This document shows, piece after piece, positions 32,458 through 41,841 of a DNA stretch of 64,000 nucleotides. The first letter of the stretch is position 1, and each line of letters begins with the position of its first letter. Position numbers and translations under genes: made by a program. The stretch is from the NCBI GenBank assembly GCA_013376995.1, contig JACAAZ010000007.1, positions 62,001-126,000 on the forward strand, written 5' to 3'. The notes beneath the pieces are model-generated. The model was given only the letters and a program-made list of their open reading frames with translations, was not told the origin of the DNA and did no database searches. The DNA comes from Bacteroidota bacterium (GTDB lineage Bacteria; Bacteroidota; Bacteroidia; Bacteroidales; UBA4417).

Positions 32458-34785
32458 TCAATACTTGTCATCATCATTTTGTTTACTCTTAATTGCTGAT
32501 TTTTCTTCAAAAGTGGCACAATTTATATCGACTGAGAGAGGTGATTCCGGTTTTTCAAAATCACTTTTTGAAATTTGTAGGGTAGCATCTGCATAGATCT
32601 TTTTCATGAACAATGCCCATATAGGTAAAGCCATGTTTGCCCCTTGTCCCAGTGAGGTTACTCTGAACCTGATAGTTCTATCATCACCTCCTACCCATAC
32701 ACCTGTTACCAGGTCAGGAGTTAGACCCATAAACCAGCCGTCGGAGTTGCTTTGGGTAGTGCCCGTTTTTCCAGCAATTGGATTTGTAAGCCCATAAGTA
32801 CCTCGTAACCTGGAACCTGTACCGCTTTCCACTACACCTTTCATCAGGATCAGCATAAGATATGCAGTTTCTTCGCTCATTGCTTCTTCCTGCCTGGGTG
32901 TAAAATTGGCCAGGACATTGCCATGTTTATCTTCGATACGTGTTATAAAGATTGGCTGAATATATAATCCTTTATTTGCATAGGTGTCAACTGCGCCAGT
33001 CATTTCATAGAGTGTAATATCCGGGGTTCCCAGGCATATAGACGGAACAGCGGGAAGAGGGCTGACGATCCCCATTTTTCTTGCTACCTGAACCACAGCT
33101 TGAGGCGAAAAGCGTTTGATGAGATAGGCAGATATCCAGTTAATAGAATTAGCAAGAGCTTCCTTGAGCGTTACCATTTCTCCCTCCTTATAATGGCTGG
33201 AGTTGGAGGGTGACCATAAAGTTCCATTGTTTTCAATACTGTACTGCACATTTGGTATTTGGGAGCAGGGAGATAATTCCCCATCCTGCATAGCAACTGT
33301 ATAAACGAACGGTTTAAATGTTGAGCCCACCTGCCTGCGCCCAACAACTACGTGATCATATTTGTAATGTTTAAAATTGATCCCACCCACATATGCACGA
33401 ACATAGCCAGTCTGGGGTTCCATTGACATTAACCCGGCCTGGAGGAACCATTTGTGATATCTGATAGAATCCAGAGGACTCATAACGGTATCTATCTCAC
33501 CTTTCCAGCTGAAAACTCTCATCGGGATTGGTGTTTTAAAGCTGATATCAATCGAGTCATTGGATACACCGGCTTTTTTAAGTGAGCGATACCTATCCGA
33601 ACGTTTTATGGAAGAGTTGATCAATTTGGTAATCTCATTTTTATCGCTGAGATCGAAAGGAGCGTGGCTGTTTCCCTTCCAATGCTTGAAGAATGCAGGC
33701 TGAAGGTCCTTTGAAAGATGCTCCGTAACAGCTTCTTCTGCATATCGCTGCATTTTCGAATTAATGGTTGTATAAATCTTCAAACCATCCTTGTATAGGT
33801 TGAAGGTATTGCCTTCAGAATTCTTGTATTTATTGATCCAACCATAGGCAGGATCTCTTTCCCAACGAATAGAATCAGAGAGGTATTCAGCCACTTCATC
33901 ATAATCGCTTTTTTTAGGCTTATCGGCCATCAGCATCTGCCTCAAGTATTCCCTGAAATAGGTGCCTAAGCCGGCGTTATGATCCTGAACACTATAATGC
34001 ATCATGTCAATAGGAATCACTTTTACTGAATCATATTGCTCGGTTGTTATATAGTGGTATTTCATCATTTGATGAAGCACAACTTCACGGCGTTTAGTTG
34101 CCCTATCCATGTTTCTTACAGGGTGGAACCATGAAGGAGCTTTCAGGATGCCAATAAGAAGGGCAGATTCCTGCATATTGAGTTCGGCCGGTGTTTTGTC
34201 GAAATAAGTCTTGGCAGCAGACTTAATGCCAAATGCCTGGCTACCGAAATCGACAGTATTGAGATATAAGGCAGCTATTTCCTCCTTCGTGTAGTTTCTT
34301 TCCAGTTTAATAGCAGTAATCCATTCCCTGAGTTTTGCAAAACCTGTACCCAGGATTGTGTTATAATTTTGTCTTGGAAAGAGGTTCTTTGCAAGCTGCT
34401 GAGTGATCGTGCTGCCTCCACCCTTATCTGTGTTTGTAATCATCCCGAAGATTACACGCATTAGGGCCTTGCCATCAATTCCTGAATGCTGCTCAAAGCG
34501 GGCATCCTCTGTTGCAATGAGAGCTTTGACTATCCAGGGTGAAAGTTCATAGTAGTGGACATTAGAGCGATTTTCGATATAGAAACCCCCAAGAACTTTC
34601 TGATCAGCTGAGATGACCTCCGATGCAAGGTTGCTTTTCGGGTTTTCCAATTCCTGGAAAGAAGGCATAAAACCCAGCCATCCAAATGATAACGCTATAA
34701 AAAACAGGGCAATAAATAGCAACGAACAAACGTATGCAATCCAAAATCGCTTTATCCAATCGGTTTCGTTAAGTTTCTTTTTCAT
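32458..34785 (-). CDS. class A penicillin-binding protein (PBP1A)
   Basis: 775 residues. A membrane anchor lies at 14-35. The GT51 transglycosylase domain carries Glu93 in ATEDARFEQHSGID and GGSTITQQLAKNLF at about 123-136. The transpeptidase domain has the nucleophile Ser488 in GSTFKPF, a SIN motif in ALANSINW, and Lys673 in AGKTGTTQ. It polymerises and cross-links peptidoglycan at the outer face of the inner membrane. It is the last gene of the run holB-ricT-gldH-PBP1A on the minus strand, about 90 bp after gldH. All catalytic residues are kept and the length is normal. Confidence 0.96.
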   Translation of the reverse strand: MKKKLNETDWIKRFWIAYVCSLLFIALFFIALSFGWLGFMPSFQELENPKSNLASEVISADQKVLGGFYIENRSNVHYYELSPWIVKALIATEDARFEQHSGIDGKALMRVIFGMITNTDKGGGSTITQQLAKNLFPRQNYNTILGTGFAKLREWITAIKLERNYTKEEIAALYLNTVDFGSQAFGIKSAAKTYFDKTPAELNMQESALLIGILKAPSWFHPVRNMDRATKRREVVLHQMMKYHYITTEQYDSVKVIPIDMMHYSVQDHNAGLGTYFREYLRQMLMADKPKKSDYDEVAEYLSDSIRWERDPAYGWINKYKNSEGNTFNLYKDGLKIYTTINSKMQRYAEEAVTEHLSKDLQPAFFKHWKGNSHAPFDLSDKNEITKLINSSIKRSDRYRSLKKAGVSNDSIDISFKTPIPMRVFSWKGEIDTVMSPLDSIRYHKWFLQAGLMSMEPQTGYVRAYVGGINFKHYKYDHVVVGRRQVGSTFKPFVYTVAMQDGELSPCSQIPNVQYSIENNGTLWSPSNSSHYKEGEMVTLKEALANSINWISAYLIKRFSPQAVVQVARKMGIVSPLPAVPSICLGTPDITLYEMTGAVDTYANKGLYIQPIFITRIEDKHGNVLANFTPRQEEAMSEETAYLMLILMKGVVESGTGSRLRGTYGLTNPIAGKTGTTQSNSDGWFMGLTPDLVTGVWVGGDDRTIRFRVTSLGQGANMALPIWALFMKKIYADATLQISKSDFEKPESPLSVDINCATFEEKSAIKSKQNDDDKY

Positions 34786-34877
34786 GATTAAGAAGTTGCT
34801 ATTGAAGAGGGATACTAGCTCCTTGTTCTATCAGGCCTCTTATTGCCATCATAATTTACTTAAAGCAGCTATGAGAG

Positions 34878-35366
34878 TTACCTTGAAGGGGGTGAGGCTT
34901 TCATAATACGAATCCCGACATCGGAAATTCCATCAAGTGTCTCCTGACGCATAGCCTGGTTAACTGCAATTGTATAGTTTCCTGATTTTCGGAATCTTAC
35001 ACCTTTACGGAACTCAAACTGAGAATCCTTTATTTTCCCCATCCCTTTTCCATACCATTTCCCATCAGATGCGGCTAGTATACATTCTGCAGTATCACGC
35101 GACCAGTTTCCACCAGGATAAGTAGCTGTAATAAACAGGTAAAGGTTCTGGTAATCATAAGACGTTGTATTCCTGACACTAACCCCAAAATCGTAGGGTT
35201 GTATAGTATCAGTAATGGTAAAATGGAAAAACAAAGTGTCTTTTGAACTCCATTTGGAATTATTGATGTGCTTGATATCTTCGTAGTAAACAGAGTTATT
35301 GCAGGAAACAATAAAGAAAAGCAGAGAGGCAGCGCTTATAAACCGGATTGAATACTTCCTGATCAT
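34878..35366 (-). CDS. gldH: gliding motility lipoprotein GldH
   Basis: 162 residues from the Met at 35366 (the frame allows a start at 35381). A lipoprotein signal ends in LLFFIVSCNN with Cys22. The mature part follows the GldH pattern: WSSKDTLFFHFTITDTI, YDFGVSVRNTTSYDYQNLYLFI, then GKWYGKGMGKIKDSQFEFRK and the C-terminal YTIAVNQAMR. GldH is required for gliding and secretion in Flavobacterium but is also conserved in non-gliding Bacteroidota. The neighbourhood ricT-gldH-PBP1A is typical, as I recall. No other gld or spr gene lies in this window, although two T9SS cargo proteins do. Confidence 0.9.
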   Translation of the reverse strand: MIRKYSIRFISAASLLFFIVSCNNSVYYEDIKHINNSKWSSKDTLFFHFTITDTIQPYDFGVSVRNTTSYDYQNLYLFITATYPGGNWSRDTAECILAASDGKWYGKGMGKIKDSQFEFRKGVRFRKSGNYTIAVNQAMRQETLDGISDVGIRIMKASPPSR

Positions 35367-35425
35367 TTCAATAGTTAGCATATATGCCTTAAATACTTGT
35401 TAATGAAGTTTGAATATTGTTGTGC

Positions 35426-36541
35426 CTATTTCTTGTCAAAACGATGGAGGTCTTCAGTACTTGTTACCATCTCGAGGACTACTTTCTTTTCATGCTTCTT
35501 GGCAAAATCTTCAAGTTTTTCAGGAACATTTCCAGCTTTATTCATCCTGATGATTTCTTTAACCTTGTCTATCTGAAGGGCATACAATTCGCTGTCATTT
35601 GATTTATAGGAAAACCACATTGTCCCTCCAAAAACGTCCAATTTCTGAACATTTGCTTCGCCTTTCTTTGTTTTCAGGACAATATTTTCATCAGGGAATT
35701 CTTTGATAGCATCAAGGTAGGACTCATATTCATAGTTCAGGCAGCATTTTAGTTTCGAACATTGCCCGGCAAGCTTCTGAGGGTTGAGCGACATCTGCTG
35801 AACGCGGGCTGCAGCAGTAGCAACAGAATGAAATCCGGTAATCCAGGTACTGCAACAAAGTTCACGGCCGCAAGATCCGAGACCACCCAGTCGGCTGGCT
35901 TCCTGACGTACCCCGATCTGGCGCATCTCAATCCGGACTTTGAATTCGTCAGCCAGTATCTTGATCAATTCCCTGAAATCAACCCTTTCATCAGCAGTAT
36001 AGTAGAAAATTGCCTTTGTTTCATCTCCCTGGAATTCCACATCATTCACCTTCATTTTCAGCCCAAGGTTAACCGCAAATACCCGGCATTTTATGATGGC
36101 ATCATTTTCTCTGGACACTGCCAGAATCCATTTTTCAATATCTGTAGGCCTTGCTTTCCTGTATACCTTTCGGATTTCCTCTTTATTAGGATTGACATTT
36201 TTCCGTTTCATCTGTACCCTAACCAGTTCACCACTGAGGGTAACAATGCCAATGTCGTGGCCAGGGGAGGCTTCAACAGCCACGATATCACCCTGGTGCA
36301 GATTCAGGCCTGATGGGGTTCGAAAAAAGTCCTTACGATTATTTTTGAATCGTATTTCAACGCAGTCAAAGCTCGAATGGCTGTCGGGGAGCGCAAGATC
36401 CTTAAGCCAATCATAGACATCTAATTTTGAACATGATTTCTTAAAGCAGATATCATCATTTCCGGTATCGGAACTTTTAACATGACATCCGCGAGAAAAC
36501 AAGAGATCGGGGGAAATATGTTTTGGAGTGTTCTCTTCCAT
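35426..36541 (-). CDS. ricT: RicT/YaaT-like PSP1-domain protein
   Basis: 371 residues. The central PSP1 domain (about 100-260) contains VDFRELIKILADEFKVRIEM and IGVRQEASRLGGLGSCGREL. Cys-rich motifs GSCGRELCC and GQCSKLKCCLNYE supply six cysteines; equivalents in the Bacillus Ric complex relate to Fe-S binding. A second Cys cluster near the N-terminus (RGCHVKSS, DICFKKSC) seems to be a Bacteroidota addition. In Bacillus, RicT acts with RicA and RicF in RNA maturation (RNase Y partner); no partners are seen here, so the Bacteroidota role is open. It lies between holB and gldH, 59 bp before the latter. Confidence 0.85.
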   Translation of the reverse strand: MEENTPKHISPDLLFSRGCHVKSSDTGNDDICFKKSCSKLDVYDWLKDLALPDSHSSFDCVEIRFKNNRKDFFRTPSGLNLHQGDIVAVEASPGHDIGIVTLSGELVRVQMKRKNVNPNKEEIRKVYRKARPTDIEKWILAVSRENDAIIKCRVFAVNLGLKMKVNDVEFQGDETKAIFYYTADERVDFRELIKILADEFKVRIEMRQIGVRQEASRLGGLGSCGRELCCSTWITGFHSVATAAARVQQMSLNPQKLAGQCSKLKCCLNYEYESYLDAIKEFPDENIVLKTKKGEANVQKLDVFGGTMWFSYKSNDSELYALQIDKVKEIIRMNKAGNVPEKLEDFAKKHEKKVVLEMVTSTEDLHRFDKK

Positions 36542-36661
36542 GGTTATTGCTGGTCTTCAGGCTTTACCCGTTTTGTGGTCCATGATTTAACGGGCTTATT
36601 ATGAAATTAGTCTGCTGAAGTGATCATTAATTGAATCCCGAACAGACCGTAATCTACAAAA

Positions 36662-37861
36662 TTACATTTTTTTATTGTGGGCAACGGCCGGAATTTTAAT
36701 CAGGCGGGCAATTATGTGTGAAAGGTCTGTAAAGATGATGTTAGCATTGGCATTCCGTTCGATATGAAAGATAGCTTTGTTGATCTCTTCATCAATTTGG
36801 CGGATGTTTCTTGGGTGAATAAAGGCAGAGAATTTGGAAATGAAATCAAGTTCTTCGCCCGAGTATTTGACTAATTGATGGTTACCGATATGATACTGCA
36901 TGCAGAGCCTTAATATCTTCAGTGAATAAGCTAGCATTTCCTTTTGTTTTTCCCTGCTACCGTCACCAACCAATTTTGCTATTATTTCCTGCAGGCTATC
37001 ATATTCCTTTTGCTTGGCACCATAAACATATATTCTTCTCATCCAATCGCGAAGGATTAGGAATCTATCCTTTTCAGTGTCAGTTGACTCAGCATTATTT
37101 AAGCTGAGTTCAACCAAATCCTTGGCGGCTGTATAATTTCCCTCTGATTGCAGCGCTATATTGGAAAGGCTATCGACCGGGAACTCAAAATGAGCTTTTA
37201 GGTTTTCAAAAATTTCGTTATCAGCGAGCTTGGTAAATTTAACAAGTTGAGTACGTGAAATGATTGTGCTGATCACCTGGTCATGATTCTCTGATACTAA
37301 TATGAACAACGTTTTATCAGGTGGCTCTTCAAGATTTTTAAGCAGTTTATTGGCTGCCTGGTTGTTCATTTTTTCCACCATCCAGATAATCATCACTTTG
37401 TATTCAGCCTCATAAGCTTTATAGGCAAGAGTATGATTAACGCTATCGGCATCTTCGGCACTGATCATTCCCTGCTTCTTTTCTATCCCAATTTTATCAT
37501 ACCAGTTAGGTAGCGTCACATACGAACCATTCTCAATAAGGAATTCACGCCAGGTAATGATAAAATCCTTATGAGTTACCTTCTTGTCATCCAGTTCCTT
37601 TGTTTTGTTGATCGGATAGAGAAAGTGGAGGTCTGGGTGGATCAGTTTGCTGAATTTGTTGCAGGTTGGGCAGGTTCCGCATGAGTCCTCTGTTGTTCGG
37701 TTCCTGCAATTGATATATTGGGCATAAGCTAGTGCCATTGCCAGTTTCCCTGAACCTTCGGGACCGAGGAACAATTGAGCATGGCTTACCCTGTTCTCTC
37801 TGACTGACTGGATGAGACGTTGCTTGATCCTGGCCTGACCTGGAATTTCACGGAAAAGCAT
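36662..37861 (-). CDS. holB: DNA polymerase III subunit delta'
   Basis: 399 residues. The AAA+ clamp-loader fold shows a P-loop GPEGSGK at 33-39, a zinc module (Cys52, Cys61, Cys64, Cys67 in NCRNRTTEDSCGTCPTC), the acidic MIIWMVEKMNNQAANKLLK helix and the sensor-1 region ILVSENHDQVISTIISR. Delta' is part of the clamp loader that puts the beta clamp on DNA. It is slightly longer than the E. coli protein, with a divergent C-terminal collar domain. It is the first gene of holB-ricT-gldH-PBP1A, with a possible -7 box 17 bp upstream. Confidence 0.92.
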   Translation of the reverse strand: MLFREIPGQARIKQRLIQSVRENRVSHAQLFLGPEGSGKLAMALAYAQYINCRNRTTEDSCGTCPTCNKFSKLIHPDLHFLYPINKTKELDDKKVTHKDFIITWREFLIENGSYVTLPNWYDKIGIEKKQGMISAEDADSVNHTLAYKAYEAEYKVMIIWMVEKMNNQAANKLLKNLEEPPDKTLFILVSENHDQVISTIISRTQLVKFTKLADNEIFENLKAHFEFPVDSLSNIALQSEGNYTAAKDLVELSLNNAESTDTEKDRFLILRDWMRRIYVYGAKQKEYDSLQEIIAKLVGDGSREKQKEMLAYSLKILRLCMQYHIGNHQLVKYSGEELDFISKFSAFIHPRNIRQIDEEINKAIFHIERNANANIIFTDLSHIIARLIKIPAVAHNKKM

Positions 37862-37877
37862 AATGATTTATTTCAGG

Positions 37878-37885
37878 CAAAAATA
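37878..37885 (-). promoter_or_regulatory. -7 box (TATTTTTG) upstream of holB
   Basis: Minus-strand TATTTTTG matches TAnnTTTG 17 bp before the holB ATG and would give a very short leader. No -33 TTG is visible at normal spacing. Confidence 0.3.
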
Positions 37886-38067
37886 AGGTAATAAGTACTT
37901 CGATTTTGGTGATTAGCGGTTCATTGCCTTAAAAAGTATTGACATTGACAGGGTTCAATCTTAAAGGAAACTGCCCACTTCATTCAATGAAATGAGCAGC
38001 CTGATATTTTCTAATAATTTAATAAAAGCTGATCCAGTTCTTTCAGATTTACTAGCTATGAAAGCAG

Positions 38068-38844
38068 TTAAAAACCACCACCACTTGAAACTCTTTTCTT
38101 CTGAGAACCTACCTTAGCACCCAGGAATTCACGATTCATCCTGGCAATATTGGTGATGGATATCTGTTTAGGACATTCGGCTTCGCAGGCACCAGTGTTT
38201 GTACAATTACCAAATCCCAATTCGTCCATTTTTCTTACCATTGCCTGAACACGATCTGATGCTTCGGCTTTTCCTTGCGGAAGCAATGCCAGGTGAGATA
38301 CCTTGGCAGCTACAAATAGCATGGCTGATGCGTTTTTACAGGCAGCAACACATGCTCCGCAACCAATGCAGGCAGCAGCATCCATCGAATAATCAGCATC
38401 TTCCTTTGGTATCAGGATTGCGTTGGCATCCGGTATGCCACCTGTGTTGACAGAGATAAAACCACCAGCCTGAATTATCTGGTCAAAGGCATTCCTGTTT
38501 ACGATAAGGTCCTTGATAACAGGGAAAGGCTTGGCTCGCCAGGGTTCAACCACTATAGTATCGCCATCCCTGAACTTCCGCATATGTAGCTGGCAGGTGG
38601 TGACAGCAGTATCCGGGCCATGAGGATGGCCATTAATATAGAGGCTGCAAGTCCCACAAATACCCTCACGGCAATCGTGGTCGAAAGCAACAGGTTCATC
38701 ACCTTTCAACACCAATTGTTCATTCAGGATATCAAGCATTTCAAGGAATGAGCAATTAGAGGAAATATCGTTGAGCTTATAAGTGACGAACTTTCCTTTT
38801 GCCTTGGCGTTCTTTTGGCGCCATATTTTGAGTGTGAAATTCAT
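38068..38844 (-). CDS. sdhB: succinate dehydrogenase/fumarate reductase iron-sulfur subunit
   Basis: 258 residues from ATG 38844; the frame also has an ATG at 38868, preceded by a GAAGG. The N-terminal plant-type [2Fe-2S] domain has Cys58, Cys63, Cys66 and Cys84 ([12 protein letters not shown] and TTCQ). The C-terminal part has [15 protein letters not shown] and [15 protein letters not shown] for the [4Fe-4S] and [3Fe-4S] clusters. It passes electrons between the flavoprotein and the membrane cytochrome b. It is the last gene of sdhCAB. The sequence does not say which direction the enzyme favours; the SucAB genes in this window are compatible with an oxidative cycle. Confidence 0.95.
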   Translation of the reverse strand: MNFTLKIWRQKNAKAKGKFVTYKLNDISSNCSFLEMLDILNEQLVLKGDEPVAFDHDCREGICGTCSLYINGHPHGPDTAVTTCQLHMRKFRDGDTIVVEPWRAKPFPVIKDLIVNRNAFDQIIQAGGFISVNTGGIPDANAILIPKEDADYSMDAAACIGCGACVAACKNASAMLFVAAKVSHLALLPQGKAEASDRVQAMVRKMDELGFGNCTNTGACEAECPKQISITNIARMNREFLGAKVGSQKKRVSSGGGF

Positions 38845-38930
38845 AGCAGTATTGTTTTCTTCATACAACCTTCATTGTGGTCAAGTATAGGAACAGGCTA
38901 GATTGCACTGATCAATCCATCAGAAGGAGC

Positions 38931-40871
38931 CTATTTATAATTCCTTTGTTTTACCTCGATTGATTCATATTTAAGAGCTTCCTTATGCATTTCAGGAACT
39001 GAATTTTCTCCTTTGAATTCCCAGGCTGCAACGTACATATATTTTTCATCATTGCGCATTGCCTCACCTTCGGGGGTTTGATATTCTTCCCGGAAGTGAC
39101 CGCCACAGGATTCTTCACGATTCAGGGCATCCATAGCCATCAATTCTCCCAGTTCCAGAAAATCGGCAATTCTCCCGGCTTTTTCGAGTTCAGGATTTAA
39201 CTCAGTAGTTTCTCCGGGAATTTTCAGGTCTTTCCAGAAATCTGCTTTTACCTGCCTGATTTGTTCAACAGCTTTTTCAAGACCGGCTTTATTTCTCCCC
39301 ATTCCAACGTATTCCCACATAATTTTACCTAACTGCTTGTGAAAATGGTCTGCAGTTTTATTGCCTTTGATATTCATCAGCTTTTGAATCTGAGCATTGA
39401 CAGCAGATTCTGCTGCATCGAATTCAGGAAGATCGGTTTTGAAACGTGGAACATTGATCTGGTCAGCGAGGTAATTCTGCATGGTATATGGCAGGACAAA
39501 ATAACCGTCTGCTAATCCCTGCATAAGCGCTGATGCACCCAGGCGGTTAGCACCATGATCACTGAAGTTAGCTTCCCCGGCAACAAAAAGCCCGGGTATT
39601 GTGCTTTGAAGTTCATAATCCACCCATAATCCACCCATCGTATAATGCACGGCAGGATAGATCATCATCGGGTTTTCATATGGATCTTCGTTTACGATCT
39701 TGTAATACATCTGGAAGAGGTTACCATAGCGCTCTTCGATAGTTGATTTACCTAGTCTTTTTATTGAAGCTGCAAAATCGAGGAAGACGGCAAGGCCCGT
39801 TTCACCTACACCAAAGCCGGCATCGCATCTTTCCTTTGCGGCTCTTGAAGCAACATCTCGGGGAACGAGGTTCCCGAATGCCGGATATCTTCGTTCAAGA
39901 TAGTAATCCCTGTTTTCTTCAGAAATATCTTTTGGTTTCATTTTTCCATGACGCAGTGCTTCAACATCTTCTTTCCGTTTTGGCACCCAAATACGGCCAT
40001 CATTCCTGAGGCTTTCGCTCATGAGCGTCAGTTTGCTCTGGTAATCGCCATGGACAGGGATACAGGTTGGATGTATTTGCGTAAAACATGGATTTCCAAA
40101 TAATGCTCCTCTTTTGAAAGCCTTCCAGATAGCTGTTGTATTTGATCCCATTGCATTGGTGGAAAGGAAAAATACGTTGCCATATCCGCCTGTTGCAAGA
40201 ATTACAGCGTGTGCAGAATAACGTTCAATATTTCCATCCACAAGGTTGCGGGCAATAATTCCCCGGGCTCTTCCTTCAACGAGGACAACGTCAAGCATTT
40301 CATGCCGTTCAAACAATTCAACATTTCCAAGTTTTACCTGGCGGCTGAGGGCGCTGTAGGCTCCTAGAAGCAATTGCTGACCGGTTTGTCCGCGGGCATA
40401 GAATGTACGTGATACCTGCGCACCGCCGAAAGATCGGTTGTCAAGCAGTCCACCATATTCCCTTGCAAAAGGAACACCAAGAGCAACACTCTGGTCAATG
40501 ATATTTCCGCTTACTTCGGCAAGCCTGTAAACATTGGCTTCACGGGCGCGATAGTCACCTCCCTTGATAGTGTCATAAAACAAGCGATATACACTATCAC
40601 CATCATTCTGGTAATTCTTTGAGGCATTGATCCCACCCTGGGCAGCAATACTGTGAGCCCTGCGTGAACTGTCCTGGTAGCAGAATGCCTTAACCTTGAA
40701 ACCCAATGCGCCAAGAGAAGCTGCTGCTGATGCCCCTGCAAGTCCGGTTCCGACAACAATTATGTCGAGTTTCCTTTTATTAGCAGGGTTAACGAGGTTG
40801 ATGTGATCCTTGTAATTTGACCATTTTTGAGCCAATGGACCTTCGGGTATTTTGGAGTTAAGCTTATTCAT
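38931..40871 (-). CDS. sdhA: succinate dehydrogenase/fumarate reductase flavoprotein subunit
   Basis: 646 residues. The dinucleotide-binding motif is [19 protein letters not shown] (about 39-57). His73 in [11 protein letters not shown] is the probable covalent FAD attachment residue. Further family motifs are the active-site loop [24 protein letters not shown] and [19 protein letters not shown]. It catalyses succinate-fumarate interconversion and is of the Bacteroidetes/Wolinella (single cytochrome b) type. It lies 58 bp after sdhC and 86 bp before sdhB, so the three form one operon. Length and key residues are normal. Confidence 0.96.
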   Translation of the reverse strand: MNKLNSKIPEGPLAQKWSNYKDHINLVNPANKRKLDIIVVGTGLAGASAAASLGALGFKVKAFCYQDSSRRAHSIAAQGGINASKNYQNDGDSVYRLFYDTIKGGDYRAREANVYRLAEVSGNIIDQSVALGVPFAREYGGLLDNRSFGGAQVSRTFYARGQTGQQLLLGAYSALSRQVKLGNVELFERHEMLDVVLVEGRARGIIARNLVDGNIERYSAHAVILATGGYGNVFFLSTNAMGSNTTAIWKAFKRGALFGNPCFTQIHPTCIPVHGDYQSKLTLMSESLRNDGRIWVPKRKEDVEALRHGKMKPKDISEENRDYYLERRYPAFGNLVPRDVASRAAKERCDAGFGVGETGLAVFLDFAASIKRLGKSTIEERYGNLFQMYYKIVNEDPYENPMMIYPAVHYTMGGLWVDYELQSTIPGLFVAGEANFSDHGANRLGASALMQGLADGYFVLPYTMQNYLADQINVPRFKTDLPEFDAAESAVNAQIQKLMNIKGNKTADHFHKQLGKIMWEYVGMGRNKAGLEKAVEQIRQVKADFWKDLKIPGETTELNPELEKAGRIADFLELGELMAMDALNREESCGGHFREEYQTPEGEAMRNDEKYMYVAAWEFKGENSVPEMHKEALKYESIEVKQRNYK

Positions 40872-40929
40872 AGCTTAAAGTTAAAGTGTCAGGTGATATG
40901 GATGTATTGTAATTGCGATGATATGGATG

Positions 40930-41595
40930 CTATTTCAGAAAGAGGTAGTAAGCAGGTATGCAGGCGAAACCCAATGGGACAATGATTGAATATGCAGTTC
41001 CTGCAAACTTGATAAACGGAGTGTATTTGGTATGACTCAGGCCAAGTGTCTGGAATGCTGACTGAAATGCATGATTCAAATGAAAAGCCAGGAAAAGCAT
41101 GAGGATGAGGTAGATGATGGAATAAAACCTGCTGGAGAACAGCAGGATAGCCATCTGGTAGAAATCTTCCTTTTCAAGGCCGGCAGGAGGTGCAACCCAT
41201 CCCAGTTTTACGAAATAGAAGTTATTGAAATGGATCATCAGGAATACGAATATGATTGCTCCGGTATGGATCATGTACTTTGAGAAAAATGAAGTATGAG
41301 AATATCCTTCAACCTTGTAGCGCACTGGCCTGGCCATCCAGTTATATACCTGAACAATGATTCCCAGGATGATGTGAATGGCAAATCCGCCAAACAGGAA
41401 TACTTCCATAATCTTAATAAGCGGATTGGTTGTCATGAACCCAACTGCGGTCATATACAAAGCTCCGCCGTCGTTAAGCAACAGCAGCAGATTTATTCCC
41501 AAATGCACAAGGAGAAAAGTTATCAGGAATAATCCAGCCAGGGCAAGGATGATTTTTTTTGTTATGGAGGAGTAGAATAATGCTAAACTGCTCAT
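40930..41595 (-). CDS. sdhC: succinate dehydrogenase/fumarate reductase cytochrome b subunit
   Basis: 221 residues with five membrane helices, the single-subunit diheme type of Bacteroidota and Bacillus. Conserved His residues that can ligate haem appear in LVHLGINLL, GGFAIHIILGI, SKYMIHTGAII, LMIHFNNFYF and LAFHLNHAFQSAFQTLG. It anchors SdhAB to the membrane and exchanges electrons with menaquinone (family knowledge). It is the first gene of sdhCAB, with a TAnnTTTG box about 85 bp upstream. Confidence 0.93.
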   Translation of the reverse strand: MSSLALFYSSITKKIILALAGLFLITFLLVHLGINLLLLLNDGGALYMTAVGFMTTNPLIKIMEVFLFGGFAIHIILGIIVQVYNWMARPVRYKVEGYSHTSFFSKYMIHTGAIIFVFLMIHFNNFYFVKLGWVAPPAGLEKEDFYQMAILLFSSRFYSIIYLILMLFLAFHLNHAFQSAFQTLGLSHTKYTPFIKFAGTAYSIIVPLGFACIPAYYLFLK

Positions 41596-41680
41596 ATGCG
41601 TGAGGATTTATCGTAAATATCAGATTTTGCAGGCGGGCTGAGGGGAATAATTTCTATTTTTGACTCACTCAGAGTCCGAA

Positions 41681-41688
41681 CAAATATA
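41681..41688 (-). promoter_or_regulatory. -7 box (TATATTTG) upstream of sdhCAB
   Basis: Minus-strand TATATTTG matches TAnnTTTG and lies 85 bp before the sdhC ATG. A TTTG lies 23 bp upstream (41712-41715), slightly beyond the usual 19-21 bp spacing. Confidence 0.4.
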
Positions 41689-41841
41689 GAAAGATTTGTT
41701 TGCCTGATGAACAAATAGTTCATTTTTTAGATATAAGCTCTATTTGTCAGTAAGTGAATGAATTAAAACCAAGAATAAGCAATAATTTTACTGAAGAAGT
41801 TTTTCTGAAAATAAACTCTCAAATCTGAAAACATTCACATT

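Noticed and set aside
35762-36313. Plus-strand frame of 183 codons
   Set aside because: It lies wholly opposite the ricT coding sequence, shows no protein-family motif and has the biased composition of an antisense frame.
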